A stretch of 64,000 nucleotides of DNA from Cloeon dipterum (lineage: Eukaryota > Arthropoda > Insecta > Ephemeroptera > Baetidae): NCBI RefSeq assembly GCF_949628265.1, contig NC_088787.1:23364501-23428500 (forward strand), in the 5' to 3' direction. The position numbers were made by a program, and so were the translations under genes. Under the pieces are notes generated by a model. The model was not told where the DNA came from, did no database searches, and worked only from the letters and a program-made list of their open reading frames with translations. Positions 42,201 to 55,192 of the stretch are shown here, in pieces (position 1 is the stretch's first letter; every line of letters begins with the position of its first letter).

Positions 42201-45200
42201 CTCTTTTGTATCAAGTTCACGTTTGAGCAATAAGCAAAGGATCGGGCTAAAAACCGTACGTGCTGTTTGTGTTGCAGGGCGCGAGTGAAAAGCGGGTTGC
42301 GGATTCTTGGCGCGCAAGCAACCTCGTCGCGGTGGCACGTGACCGTGGAGACAAACCCCAAGCAGACGATCGCCACCGTGACTGCCTTCAGGAAGGATGA
42401 AAACAGTGGTGTGGCACCGCCAACTAGCCTCGAAACCGAACCTCCAGCGCAGCCGACCAACGAGGCCGACTCCGAAAGGTGAGTCAAAATTTAATTTGGA
42501 ATGAGCCCTGCCAAGAGATTCTATTGTTCTTCTCCAGAAACAGAAAGATAAGTGATCTGTTGGCAAAATTCATTTATGTGCGCTTTAATAAATGCCACTG
42601 ACGACGAAAGAATTAAACAAATACGTCATGCTCTCGTACTTTCCATTAAAAAGGGAATTATTTGTGTCATTATTTGAACAGTTTCCCTTATTTACGTATC
42701 TTTTGTGAAAACAAGTGAAACCTACAAGATTGATTTATGATTCTTGATTTGCATCCAGAAAAAACCATTAAATTAAAAAAAGAAGTCTCTTAGAATGCCC
42801 GCATTCAAATCAAACTCTTTGGTGGCATGTCAACTTTGCTCAGAATTCAAAGTTACAAATCAGATATGAAGCTTTAAAATAGAAAATTAAACAGGGAGAG
42901 ATTTAAAATTCTAATACGAATCTAAATTTCGATCAGCTGAGACCTTTTTGCCACTAAATAAAATTTACGATTTTGTCCCACGGTTTGCCTTGTCCAAGAT
43001 TACTTCACGCTTAGCTGCATGAAATAGCCTTTTTGACGGCTAATATTTCAGCAATGCGTGTGCACGGTGTGCATTGAAAAATTCATAAGTTTATCTAGGA
43101 CGCGGTGTGTGCTTCTCATCTCGCGTGAAACGTGCGCAGCGGCCGTAATTGAATCGCGTTGGCCGCGCCAAGAAACAAATGCTTCATTTTTATTGATGGA
43201 GAGCCGCCGGGAAAAGCGCATCTCATGCGAGGGCGGGCGGGCGGAGTGGGCATGCAAGCCCATTTATCACGACTTTGAGATGACCTCTCGACCACCTTTC
43301 TCACCCTTTTCACGCCGGACACCAATCTCGGCGGGCGGGCAATTTCCTCGCTCATTGCCCCGGGTTCTATATCATGTTGGCGTTCAGCCCCTCTAACAGT
43401 TTGATCCTGACACGAAATCTAACACAGAAACTCATTCAGGAAAACTAAAATTTGCAGTGGGGACTCGTTCAAAATTAGTTTCTGTTCCTGCGAGGATATC
43501 AAGTCTTTTTGCAATTAAAGTATGCAAATATCTTCTGTTAAGCGAATTTTTTACATGTTTTTTGAGTCACAGAAAAACAAGATGGTTTGGTTTTGCAAAG
43601 ATTTGTTGGTTAATTTTATTGTTGATTATAATTTTTTGTATTTATTAATATTAAAAAGGTTTCTAGTAAACATGTTATTACATTCTAAAAAATCAACACT
43701 TTTTTCTTTCAGCGAAGAAGTTAAAATAAAAAATGACCGATTTAAAAAAAAATTAGCATAAGGCATTTTTTGGCGAATGATTTGGACATCTAAATCGTTA
43801 TTTCGATGATTAGTTCGCTTGAGCAATTAACCTTTTTTTCTCTCTCCATAAAATATGATTTTCTGTGCATTTTTGACATATATTATTACTTGATTTTGGA
43901 TATAGATTAAATGAATTGAGAGTTCAAGAATGTGCACTTCTTATTTAATTAAAAATCATTTGACTTTAAAAATTTTAAAGGGATTTTTTTATTAGTAAAC
44001 CCTTTGTAGCAAACAAAAAAGCCTGTCTCTTTTTTTTCTTAAAAAAATTGTCCGAGACTGCTGATGAGCTAAGCATTTTTTTGTGAATTTCTCTCATCCC
44101 CTGAGGTCATTGAGACGTGCTTTTGGTGCGATTTTCAGCAGTTCTGGCGCCGAGGAAGTGTTCAACTGGCTGCTGGAGGTGGAGGAGAGCTCGGAGCCAT
44201 GGGAGGGTGGCCGCGTCGTCTGGGGCATCCGCTACGTGCTCGAGGGCGACACCCGCTTCCACGGCCAGCACACGCCATCGCCCGCCACTGCCTCCGCCGC
44301 CTCCTCCTCATCCGCCACCTCCAGCTCACACTTCGCCCTGCAGCAGCGACGCGCCCGCCTCCTCAAGGAGGGTGGCGGCGCCGTCGCGGCCGCCGCCGTC
44401 GCGCACGATGAGGACGAGAGACGCAAGATCACCGCGCGTTTTGAGACGCAGAAAGACGACATACATGCTGTCCTCCCTATTTCCAAGGTACGCCTCCAAA
44501 CGTTTCACTGACGTTTGTATCATAGTTGAAACAAGAAAATAAGCTCAACTGTATTAAATTAATCAGAAAATCTATTTCATTTTTCAAAATGAATACCGTT
44601 TGCAAAAACATAGTTTGAAATTGCAAGCTCTACACTAGGGATTTATTAAACAACCAGATCATGCAGAGATTTAAATAAAATTAGATGTTAAAATTAAAGC
44701 GAAAGGAAAAAATTAGCTTAATATCTTTCGCCCGAGAGCTAAAATTTTTCTTGGAATAAAAATTCGTTTTAAGACGCTAAATTATTTAAAATTCTCTAGA
44801 TTGACATTGAATGTCGTCCCTTAAATAAGAGTGTTTTTTTTCTAATGAATGGTGAGAAATTTAAAAATAAAATTAATATTCACAGTATTTTTAGTATGTA
44901 TGCAAAATGCTTTTAAACATTTTTTTAGAGTTTTGGTGCACTTATGGGCGTTTTGTTAAATATTAAATGAGCTATTATTGATCGATTTCAATATTAAATC
45001 TTGACAAACGTTAATAACAGTATAGAGCTTCCACATAAAATCCTATCCATCACAATTTAATATATGATTGGATAGATGACACTCGATTATCACTGTTTGA
45101 TAGTTACATGGTAAAATTAATATCTCAAATAAAATGTGAAGTGAAATCGATGAATGGTCATTAAAAGTAATAAACAGATAGGAACACTAATACCAATCGA

Positions 45201-48200
45201 CTTTTTGCCCATCAAAGAGCTCATATAGTCATGCGTTATACGTCCTCGCTTTTTCAAATGGTGCCTTTTTGAGCACGTACTCCATGAAAAAAGGACCATT
45301 TGTGTGTGGTGAAATAGATTTGAAAAGAGGAGCTATATTCGTGTGCCATTTTTCAGTAAAGTCTATATTATATCGCCATCTGAATGAGTGTATGAGAAAT
45401 ATTTGTGGTTGTCTTCGTGAAATTTCTCTTTGTCTCTATTATTTAACCATTAAAGCCAAATTTAATGTGTAGAATTCATATATTATGTGTCTTTTAAAAT
45501 AAAATCATAATGAGCTTATTTTTTATAATAATTTGCAATTTGATCCCATCGAAAATTCTAAGTTAGTTCTTTTCAACAGTTCCACAAAGCTAACGGAGCG
45601 ATTGACGTTCACATTAGGGTTCGCAGTCAATATCACCATCTCGGAAATGGGGCAGTCATTCATTCATAATTGATGTGTGATTTCAGAGCTGGGAGGTGCT
45701 GAACACGGCGGTGCTGACTGGCAGACAGGTGTCGCAGGCGATGAAAGTGTTCATCGTGAGCAGGGCGGGCAAGGTGGCCGACGTCACCCTGCAGGCGTCG
45801 TGCCGCTCCGTCGAGGAAAGCGTTCTCAAGGTACCTAACAGACTGCCGCGTCCCGCGTCCCATAAATATGCTTGTTAGAAGCGCGAACTGCGCGGAAGGA
45901 AAGCTGCTTGGGCTTGCCCTCGCGCGACCCCGCGTGCATGCGCCGTTCGATATTTGTTGCTCTTCCTGCTTTTCTCGCCCCATCGCACACTCAAGAAAGG
46001 CTCCACGACACCCCAACCGCACAGCGTCGGCGCCTCTCCCTCCTTCCCTCCCGACCCAACAGAAATTCGCACAAATAAAATTAAACGCGCCTTTTTGGGG
46101 GGAGAGTAGAAAACAGCCTCGTTTTTCGCCAGACGTGGTGGCAAACTTTGTAATCGAAATTTAATGAAGACTACTATGCTGTAGCGATATTTTTCCTTGG
46201 GGTTGGCTGACTTGAGTTAGGTTAAAACGTTGGGTTATGATAATACTAAGTTTATAACGGGTCGTAAACATTGATATATATTAAAGAATTCTTTTAACAT
46301 TAAAATCCTTAAAATACCTGTTCACTTTTATCCGGTATTTTTTAACATGGAATACAACATTCAATTTACGACAGTTAAGATCAAGTTTGCAATTTTAGTT
46401 TTTTTCCATAACATGTCGATTGTTTTGAGACGGTAGTGGACTCCGGAGTCCATTTAGCCGGGACTTTGGATGGCTCATTTTTTTATAAAATCACTTTTAT
46501 AGAGAATCTCTTTGGTTATTACTGTTTTTTTTCATTTATCTTTTTTCAAGGGTTTCAAGTCCTATTTTAATTTTGTTCCTCTCAAGGGATCGCAAAAATT
46601 TGCATATTTCCTTAAAATGCACTGAATTGCCAAAACTTTTGTGCATTTTTTCACAAACTTTTGCGCATTTACCTTAAACATGAATGGACACTCTAGATCA
46701 TAGTATTTAAAACTGTATAGACAGCCAATAATTGATTTAAAAAATTATAATTATAACCTTTAGGCTTTTTTTCAGTTAGCATTTTCATACTCCTTTTTCG
46801 GTCAGTATAAAAAACGTTAAAACCCCTAAATTGGATTTTTATCGGCTGTTTTTCCCTCAAAAATTATGATGCAAAATTGAGGAACCCTGGTTCGAAGTTT
46901 GTGTGATTCAATTCAATTCAAAATAATTTTTCGTGCTCATTTGGTACAATATAACGAATTAAACTTACAGCACAGAAAAATATTCGTCTGTTTTGATTGC
47001 TCAAGATAAAAATTTAAATTCCACACCACGTAGTTGAATTCCAAATGCAACCATTTTCCAAACGGAAACGAGAAACACAGAGAGAAGCAGATCATAAATA
47101 ATTCATTCCCCATCCGACATTCTTGCGAACTTCGCTTCGGCATCTGTAAAACTCTGCTGATTCGGCAAGTTTTGTACCAAAATTGACCAAGGTTTGCGGC
47201 ATAAATAGAAACAAAGTTTTTTTTTTCATTTTATTTTTGCCAATATTTTCGCGAATCCCCCTGCAGTCGGCTGCCCGAACGGATCCATAACCGATCCGTG
47301 ACCGGCGTCGTCAGCAGGCGATTTGCGATGCGAAACACGTGCCTGCGTATGTGTCACACACACGCCGGAGCCAAATCCGCCCTGGTGAACGAAACGAACA
47401 AAGTCTAGCTTGCTGCAGTGGCGCGCGCGCGTCCGCCATGCAAATCGAGAGTCTTCCTGCACCGCGGCTGGCCGTATAGCAATCAGCAGCCACCAGTGCT
47501 TGCTCGCTCTCTTTGATTAATCGCGCAGAGCGCGGCGATAATTAATCGTCGCGCCAAACGCTACTGCACACGTGCGCTGCTGCTGCTACTGCTTTTTTCG
47601 TTCGCCGGCGGCTCCTCTTTCGTTGTTTCGTCCGAAACCGCGTCTGCCAAGCAGGTGTGCGGCTGCGAAATTAATCTGCCGCCGCCGCCGCCGCTACCGG
47701 CGAGGAATTTCCCAGTTGACTGCGCCGACATGGTCTCCCTGAGATATGCAACAGTCACGACGGCCATGTTCTCCCGGCTGACTAAACACCAATCGAAGCA
47801 GCCGCCACCCTCTGGGGAGAAAGGCCGCCGCAATTTTGATACGGAGCGAGATCTGCTTAAACACATACATAAGACACGTCGACCGTGTTCTTTCCTCCCA
47901 TATACGAGCGTCAGCCCTTGATGGCGTGCAAAAGTAATAGATCGGCTGTGATTCTCGATTTTGCAACGCCCGCAGTTCTGCTTTATTTGTTCAGGGTAGA
48001 GAGCGACTGAAGACAAAATCTTTATTTTTGAGTAAGAATTATTCTGAATACTGATTTAGGCTAGCAAATGAACCATAACTTGAAAGCTTTTATTAGCACT
48101 GAAGGGAAGTTCAGAGTTCTCTAAACGATAAAACTAAATTTAGGATCAAAATTTTGTTTATTGCGTTTCAGCAGGGCCACTTTTCCCTATACATCCCACA

Positions 48201-51200
48201 TTAAAAAGAAAACAAAGGACATAAAAAATCATTTTGAATCAGTAAGACAATCCAATTCGTTGAGAGAAATATTTTAATGAAACCCGTAACCAAATATTTT
48301 TCGCTGTGGAGTTAACCTCCTGAACAAGGAACCCGATATTGCAAAACATTTCACTTTTTTATATTTCCGTGGAAAAAACCCTTACTCGATATTTCTTGCT
48401 TTCAAAATATTAAAATTTCAATAAACAAATAATAAAAATGGTGAAGTATGTAGCTCTGCAAGTCTAGATATACTTAAAACAGTGGAGCATTCCTTGACAA
48501 AGATGATCTCACAATTTCCACATTGCAAGACAAATATTTCCTCTTTATAAGGAACCCGCCGAAATAATATCTGAACAAGACTAAAATTTTAGGAAAACAC
48601 CAAACAACTGCAACCATTAAAGTCTCAGTACCACTCTTATTATTTTTTAACACGCGTGCCCATTTTTATATTCAAAATTACAAACGAATGAAAAAGTTTG
48701 TATATCCTATTATAACTAAAAAATATGTGTTGTAGTGTTCTAGCTTCTGGTAGTATGTTATATTCAGTTCTGCTGCTGATGACGAGCACAGTTTCCTTAT
48801 TTCCTTTCTTATACTCTGACGCCTATGCTCATTTTGCACGCTTTAGACACAACAAGTGTCATGTAGCGGATACGCAGAAAACTTGATAACATTCCCGACT
48901 GTGTATGTGTGTCTTTAGGTGTCGTCGTCGTGCAGCTCGGTGTACGTGGACGGCTCGGAGGTGCGAGGCTCGAGCAATGCGTCTGTGTTGGTGCAGTATG
49001 GCCCTTACTCAGGCGTGGCCAAGTTCACCGTGTGGACGCCCGAGTACCCCCTGGAGGTGTCCGTCGGTGACCAGCGCCTCAGTCAGGTCAAGGGCTGGCG
49101 GGTGCCCGACCTAGCCGCTGGCTCATCCATGTGAGTGCTTGGCAAACGGACTACGCGCAGAATATCTCACTCTTGTTTTTTTCCTCCACTTCAGCAGCAA
49201 AACGAAGCGCTCCCCAGCTGAGGAGTCAAGTTACACGAGCAGCGGACGCTTCATTCGCGGAGGAGGCTGGCTCGAGCCCCTCTCACCTGACGAGAAATTA
49301 GAGTCCGCTGACCGGCCGCACTGCCGACTCCGTTTCCAGCAGACCAATGTTGAGGTAATGATTAAATTAGCATTCGAGATTTTGCCTGTTTAATAAATTA
49401 AGGATATTTTAACGTCTCGTGCTATTTAAATATTGCAATTCAGAAAATATATTTTGTTGTGTTTTTTATGTTGTTAGTTGCTGGTTATGGAATTATTACT
49501 TGATTTTATTTTAAGCTAAAACTAAATAATTTTCCTACTTCTGTAATTTTATGAAAATTTGTGGGAATAATTTAATCTTGAAGGAAACCCTCAAGATACT
49601 AATACTATTTGATTAATCAATTATTGGTAATTAATTCCATCAAACCTCCAAATTTCAGGTTTACTCTCGTTTCTATGCTGACGACCACGACGTTGGCCGC
49701 ATTTCTTTCTTTAGCTCAAAACGCACCTGGCTCAGGGTTACTGACCTTGTGCTCGGTCTGCTCAGGGTTTCCGACGCTCGCATCGCCTCACTCCACGGCC
49801 GCACCCTCCAGGGACAGAGCGTCGGTAGAACAGAAGTTCAGGTACATATATGCTAAAATCATAATTCAATCCAATTCAAATAAGGCATAAAGTTGATCAG
49901 GGTCAGGGAATGATACCCTGAAATTCATGTATAATTTAATTGCCTTTTGTCTATTAAGAAAAATTCTGCAAAAATCGAATATATTTTTGTTAATCTGCAA
50001 AAGTTAGAAAAATTATACATGGGGTAGGAAAAGAATTAATAATAAAAAATATATAACATGTGGCTCTACTCTCTGCGTGAAATTACAAGGATGGGTGGCT
50101 AGTAGCAGGAAGCATAATGTTTCTCTCATTAATTTTGTTCACCAATAAGTGGTGAGAGCGTAGTCAAACTTTTTTTTTAAATTACCAGAGATTGAAATTT
50201 CCCTGCAGGACAAACTATGTTATACATGAAAATTACTACTGATGTTTCCTGAGGGGCCAAAACATTATCTAAACAGTAGAAGAACATGTGAAATTCTCTC
50301 TCTCTCTCTATTTAAAGTTTACTCTTAACCACTCATCCTAAGAGTAGAGTCATTTGTATTTTTATACTAAAAAAAGTTTCTTTATAATTTACATTAATGC
50401 ACATTTATTACTCTCTTGAAACACAGTTAAAGAGTATAAACTCAAACATTGAACACTCCCAGGTTCTGTCCCTTTTTAACTAACTTGATTTTTTTTTGTA
50501 TTTTCCTCACAGGTGGTGTCACCGGTGACGGGTCGCGTGCTCGGCGCCAAGGAGATCCGCGTGAGCAACGATCGCGTTTCTGTGTCTGGACTGACGGTGC
50601 GGGTGGTGTCCGGGCTGCAGCTGTCCATCTCGCCAGATGGGACAGCTAACGGCTACGTGGCGACGACGTCTGTGACGCGGCGACTGACGGCACAGTACCA
50701 GGAGGGCCTGCTGGACGTGGAATTGCGCTTCAACGACGACACAAGTACGGCGCTGCGTGACGTCAGCGTTGCCGACTACCTTCTCACCGTCGACAGTCAG
50801 AACCCGGAGGTGGTGGCGTTCGCTCCCATGGCCGCCTCGCCGCACCCGCGCGTCATCGCGGTCGGCGAGGGCCACGGCCCCCTGCTCAGGCTCACCCTGC
50901 GCCTGCCAGACAGGTGTGCCGGTCCTGCGGCCACCAAGGGCCGCGCGGCCTCCGCCACTGTCAAGGGCCGCCCGCCGACGCCGCTAGTCCCCAGCAACAA
51001 CGTGCTTGCTACCGCATTTGCTGACGTTAAGGTCGACTTCTCCGGCAGCCAGCGCCCTGAGTTTGTGCAGAACGATGGTAGCGAGGCGGTGAACTATGGC
51101 AACGCCCGAGTTGCCCTACACGAAATCACTAACATCCAAGACATCCTCATTGGTGAGTTTCTCAATATAAAATGGGTTCAATGGCCCTGGTAAAAATCGA

Positions 51201-54200
51201 TTGCTTTCCGATCAATAACCACCAAAACGAGTTCCTGTCAAACCACAGACCAATACGCTTGTTTAAAAGCTCTCGGTGGTTATTTAGCGTTCTGAGCTTT
51301 TTGTTGCGGTCGATGATTTAATTTTAATTGGACCTCTCGTTAGTTGGCTGCTTATTGTTACTCTCGACGGTCTCTAAATTGAGTTGCAATGTAAACGATT
51401 TTGAAAATTGGTCCTTTTTTGAATATTTTGCAGCGCTTTTAAAACTTTGCTTTTGAACAGTTGAGATATGTTATATAGACTTTTTTATTTACCCAAATAC
51501 TGATCTGGTTTAGAACTAAAAAATTAAATTGTCAGTTTTCGTCTATGCATGACTTACCATCAAAAATGCAATAACACAGATTTTTTAGACTAGAGAATTT
51601 TAGTCAGTCGGTTTTCTTAATTCTAGCTTTATTGAGGGTAATTTACGAAAATTATTAAATACTGATTGATACAAATTGGTATCTTCAACTTGAATTAAAT
51701 ACCGACTATTTTGGACCAAAATGCTGACAGAACCTCTGAAAATATTAATTTTACCCTCTGTCTATCAATCTTCTCGCTATAAAAGCTTCAGAGCTGAAAA
51801 TACATTTTTGTCTTGCCCTCCATGGCTACTTTTGCCACAGGAGAGTTCCGATTCCAAACACTCAAAATATTATATGGAGTGAAGCAAACTAAATAAACGG
51901 AGTGAACTTCTTATCTGAAATCTGAAAATGAGATTTCATTTTTAAAAAAGCCAATCACCTTCTAAATCATAGATGTATTTGACTTTCTTATCTTTGAAAA
52001 GTTTTACTTTTCCGAAAATTCAGACTCAGAGCCGACTCTTTTTGGCAAAATTATTTAATTGATACTTATTTAATTCACAAAAGTCTTCAATGTTAATAAT
52101 TTTTTCCTGCTGGGGATGTTCTTTTTGGGGCGTTTTAATTGCTGTTTTAATTTTTTTTAAATTTAATTACACCTTAGGAAAATGCTTTTACATGCAAAGC
52201 AGGTACTAGAGAAAAACATTTTTTACGTAGGGAACGACTGCCAGGCTGTTAAATTGATTATATTGGTATTATTAATCGTTCCTTTGAAATCATGGTACTG
52301 AAATGACTGTTTTCATTTAATTTTGTGTACGATTTTTCGCAGGCGTCCCAATGAAGGACGAGAACAACCACGAGCCGACGGTGCAGGCGCGGCAACACCC
52401 GGCGCAGCGGCTGCACGCGGCCATGACGCCGTTGGAGATCGGCATGTACGTGCTGTTGGGCGCCTTCTGCCTCGCCATCGTCGTCTTCGTCGTCTCGTGC
52501 GTCGTCTACGCGTCCAAGTTCAAGGACGAGCACGCGGCCGCCGTGGCAGCCGCGCGGCGACCGATGGCCGCAGCAGGCCAGCCACACGTGCGGCTGTTGG
52601 CGTCGTCGGCCAGCGGCAACAAGCGCGACTCAACCACCAACGCGCACGACTGGGTGTGGCTGGGACGCGCAACTCTCGAGCGGACGCAGCCGCGGGGGCC
52701 CGCTGTCCGCCTCACGGCCAACCCGGCCTTCCAGGTAGCCAGCTTTGACAACCCGTGCCATGTAGAGCTGCCGTCGCGCCCGCCACCCCTCAACACTGCC
52801 ACCTACTGCAAGCGGCCTGCCTCACAGAACGACAACAGCGAGTGGCACATGTGAGTTCTTACCTTTTCATTTTTCTAAAAAGCTCCTCACTTCAAAGTCG
52901 GCTTGTGGTAAGAATGTGTCATAGGTTCTTAAAAGGCTGAAGTGGATCATTCTCTATTTATTTTTCATTATTATTATTATTGGCTAATAAATGAATAATA
53001 TATTAACATGTATGCCATTAATATCAGTAATCAAAGAAACATAAATATAAAATACTTATCAGGATACCAATCTAATTTTTATTTAACACTATTTATTGTG
53101 TGAAAACGAATACATTTTAAGTGGAGCCAATATCCGAAACATTAGCATTTGTGTGGTAAATCATAAATTTTGTAGAGGGCCAATATAAAATAAATAATTC
53201 CTAATTGTGCCACTGTCATCTCACAAAATGGTGGTTATTAACATTTGATTGAATTTTTCATATTCTCTGTCTTGTTTAGCATAAGATTTAAAAATTTGTG
53301 GGGTCAAATTCGGAAAAGTGCAAAAAATCCAAAATTGACGCAAATAGACGGTGACCAGTTTTGTAGGAAATTTCACATCAAGTTTACTTGTTAAAATCTC
53401 ATTTTAATTTGTTTTGGCTTATTTCATGCAGTAGAACAATTAAAAAATATTAGCTATTTTTCATTGAAATGCTCGGACTTGCTCAGCCGCTGCGTTAACA
53501 CGCTCATAAGTGTGGGTATTCTGGCTCTCCTCACGTTTGAAGTCCACCTCGCGCGCGCTGTGACCAGCAGTTTCCAGCTGTACACCTTTTGAGTCAACTG
53601 GCATCGAGTGCACTAAACACTTTTACACAACCCGTTTTTAAAATTAATAAATTCAAAGAAAAAATTCAATTACATGAGTTTCGATTGCACCATAAATTTT
53701 AAGAACCATAAAATATATTATGTAAAGACAAGACAGATTTTAAATTTAAAAGTTGGCTTTGCTAAATTAAAAATATAATTGAATTATTTTTTGTTCAATA
53801 GAACGGAGCCGCCACCACTGCCACCGCACGCGAGCTCGGCGCTGTCACCGAGCGACCCAAGCTACAAGCCGCCGGTGCCCCCGCACCGCAACCTGAACCC
53901 TGCGTCGGCGCCTGTGAGCCCGCCACCGCGCGTGCAGTCGTCGTCGTCGTCTCCGGTGCCAGAGCTGCCGCGGCGCAAGGGCCGGGGGCGCGGCCGGGGG
54001 CGGTCATCGGCCGCCTCCGCCGACGCTGTCACCGCCGACGAGCTGCTGATGGTGAAGCGGGCGCACGTGGTTGGCAACCCCATGTTCAGCGAGCAGGAGC
54101 AGGAGGAGCTGATGGCGAGCGACGTCGGCCTCGACCTCAACCTCGGCATGGACTACGAGCAGATCCTTGAGTACTTCGACAACCTGAAAGAGTCGAATGC

Positions 54201-54204
54201 TTGA
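24127..54204 (+). CDS. TMEM132-family single-pass adhesion protein (detonator/dtn-like)
   Basis: Twelve exons: 24127-24178, 36584-37272, 39029-39309, 42278-42478, 44139-44487, 45687-45830, 48919-49130, 49195-49354, 49659-49841, 50513-51152, 52343-52850 and 53802-54204 (3,822 nt, 1,273 residues). All phases close. A signal peptide (MLRAWTLLAAVACAVALG) is followed by a long ectodomain with family-typical blocks: EVFNWLLEVEE, GGRVVWGIRYV, RFETQKDDIHAVLPI, EVLNTAVLTGRQVS and VSGLTVRVVSGLQLS. One membrane helix lies at about 1002-1026 after TPLEIGMYVLLGAF. The cytoplasmic tail has NAHDWVWLG and ends MDYEQILEYFDNLKESNA. These are hallmarks of TMEM132, a cohesin/Ig-domain family of neural adhesion molecules; the fly member is detonator. 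Exon 2 has GC-rich Ala/Pro/Glu low-complexity stretches. Exon 1, joined across 12.4 kb, is the least certain exon. Confidence 0.9.
24179..36583 (+). other. TMEM132 intron 1 (12.4 kb)
   Basis: No coding exon was found. Open frames here lack splice context. Composition alternates between AT-rich DNA and GC-richer patches, such as 25630-25990, 26280-26660, 27330-27600, 27970-28200, 29010-29480, 30380-30900, 31380-31790, 33940-34210 and 35380-35820. Such patches are typical of conserved intronic regulatory DNA, but I see no named element except a CRE-like palindrome near the 3' end. Confidence 0.5.
36414..36421. promoter_or_regulatory. CRE palindrome TGACGTCA next to a TATATA run
   Basis: A full cAMP-response-type palindrome is followed directly by TATATAG, about 160 nt upstream of TMEM132 exon 2. 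The layout resembles a small promoter and could mark an internal start, but the exon 2 acceptor is intact and no initiator was identified. Confidence 0.3.
37273..39028 (+). other. TMEM132 intron 2
   Basis: A 1.76-kb AT-rich intron between phase-0 sites (donor GTCAGT, acceptor tgtttcag). Nothing else was recognised. Confidence 0.7.
39310..42277 (+). other. TMEM132 intron 3 with a GC-rich island
   Basis: A 2.97-kb intron with donor GTATGT and acceptor gttgcag. A GC-rich island at about 40290-40640 and a smaller one at about 41520-41820 stand out from the AT-rich background. No splice-bounded exon was found in them, so they are candidate regulatory DNA. Confidence 0.55.
42479..44138 (+). other. 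TMEM132 intron 4, ending in a tandem acceptor
   Basis: A 1.66-kb intron with a GC-rich patch at about 43100-43390. It ends in ttttcagcag, where either AG (44137-44138 or 44140-44141) keeps the frame. Confidence 0.6.
44488..45686 (+). other. TMEM132 intron 5
   Basis: A 1.2-kb AT-rich intron with donor GTACGC and acceptor atttcag. No feature was recognised. Confidence 0.65.
45831..48918 (+). other. TMEM132 intron 6 with GC-rich blocks
   Basis: A 3.09-kb intron. GC-rich blocks occur at about 45880-46070 and 47280-47930; the latter has a (GCC)n run at 47678-47694 and a nearby inverted pair of GATTAATC-type sites at about 47515-47546. No supported exon was found. Confidence 0.55.
49842..50512 (+). 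other. TMEM132 intron 9
   Basis: A 671-bp AT-rich intron containing a (CT)n run at 50296-50309. No other feature was seen. Confidence 0.65.
50296..50309. repeat. (CT)n run
   Basis: A short dinucleotide run in TMEM132 intron 9. Confidence 0.8.
51153..52342 (+). other. TMEM132 intron 10
   Basis: A 1.19-kb AT-rich intron separating the ectodomain exon from the transmembrane exon. Nothing else was recognised. Confidence 0.65.
52851..53801 (+). other. TMEM132 intron 11
   Basis: A 951-bp AT-rich intron with donor GTGAGT and acceptor gttcaatag. Read-through of the donor would stop at once (ATG TGA), giving a tail truncated after NDNSEWHM. Confidence 0.6.
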
Positions 54205-54956
54205 GGCCTTTCCCTTCTCGATCATTTATTCACTCTTTGCTCAGCTCCAAGCTGCCGGAATCGGTCTTTGTTCCGTTCTTGATTTCCGTTCCGCCCTCCG
54301 TGCGATTTGACGCGAAGACGGCGTCGACAAGAACGCTGTCGACTCGTTAGCCGAGTTTTCTCGAGTCTCCCGCGTGACTGCCCGCTCGCCATGACTGAAA
54401 CGGTGATGTAAATTTTATTTGGGAAAATCAAAAGACCGCAATTTTGCGCATTTTTACCGAGCAAAATGTAAAAAATAATATTTATTCATATTTAGGACCA
54501 ATATGACGTAGACATTTAAGGAAATCTACATCAAATATTGTGAGACCTGATTCGTTTAATTATTTAATTAAACAATTAGATTGGGTGACCGCCAATTTAA
54601 ATGGCAGACTTTGTAAAGCAACTTTTTTCTTTTCATCCATTAGGCATTGTATCACATTTGTTGCGCTCGCCGTTTCTCGTTAAGGCGGAGCAGTAAAACC
54701 ATCCAGAGCCGTTGCCGGGTCCTACGGGGGCTGCACGAGCTTTCAGAAAAGCAGGTGCATCCCCCGAGAGCGATTACTTATTGCCCCCGGCGGAGCAGTT
54801 GCGTTATTCCATCAATTAGACATTATAGTTTGAGGAAAATTGCGCGCACCGACTCGCAGCGGAGCCTTGTGAGGACCAAAGCGGACTTTCCGTTCCCAAA
54901 CGAAAATATATTCACTTTCCGACTTTTCAGTGCAATATATTAATTATACCGGAGAA

Positions 54957-54982
54957 ACACACACACACATACACACACACAC
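54957..54982. repeat. (AC)n microsatellite
   Basis: A dinucleotide AC run with one interruption (acat), within the probable TMEM132 3' UTR. Confidence 0.85.
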
Positions 54983-55174
54983 GTATACACGATGATGCGT
55001 TCGGTGATTATTTGATTTGGCTTAGAGCGACTCGTGTAAATAGCTGCCTAGGTGTAAAGAATTTTGTACGTTCCTAACTGGTCCACCTTGCAGGGAAATT
55101 TACGGAGGCGAAGAAATAGCTAAAATATAATCAAACTCGAGACGTCAGAACGGTCAATTCAGCAGATGAATATA

Positions 55175-55192
55175 TACACACACACACACACA
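55175..55192. repeat. (AC)n microsatellite
   Basis: An uninterrupted AC run in the probable TMEM132 3' UTR, the second within about 200 bp. Confidence 0.85.

Noticed and set aside
47655-47921. 88-codon frame with a Pro run in TMEM132 intron 6
   Set aside because: The Pro run comes from a (GCC)n repeat. There is no acceptor/donor pair that keeps the TMEM132 frame, and the family has no extra exon at this position that I know of.
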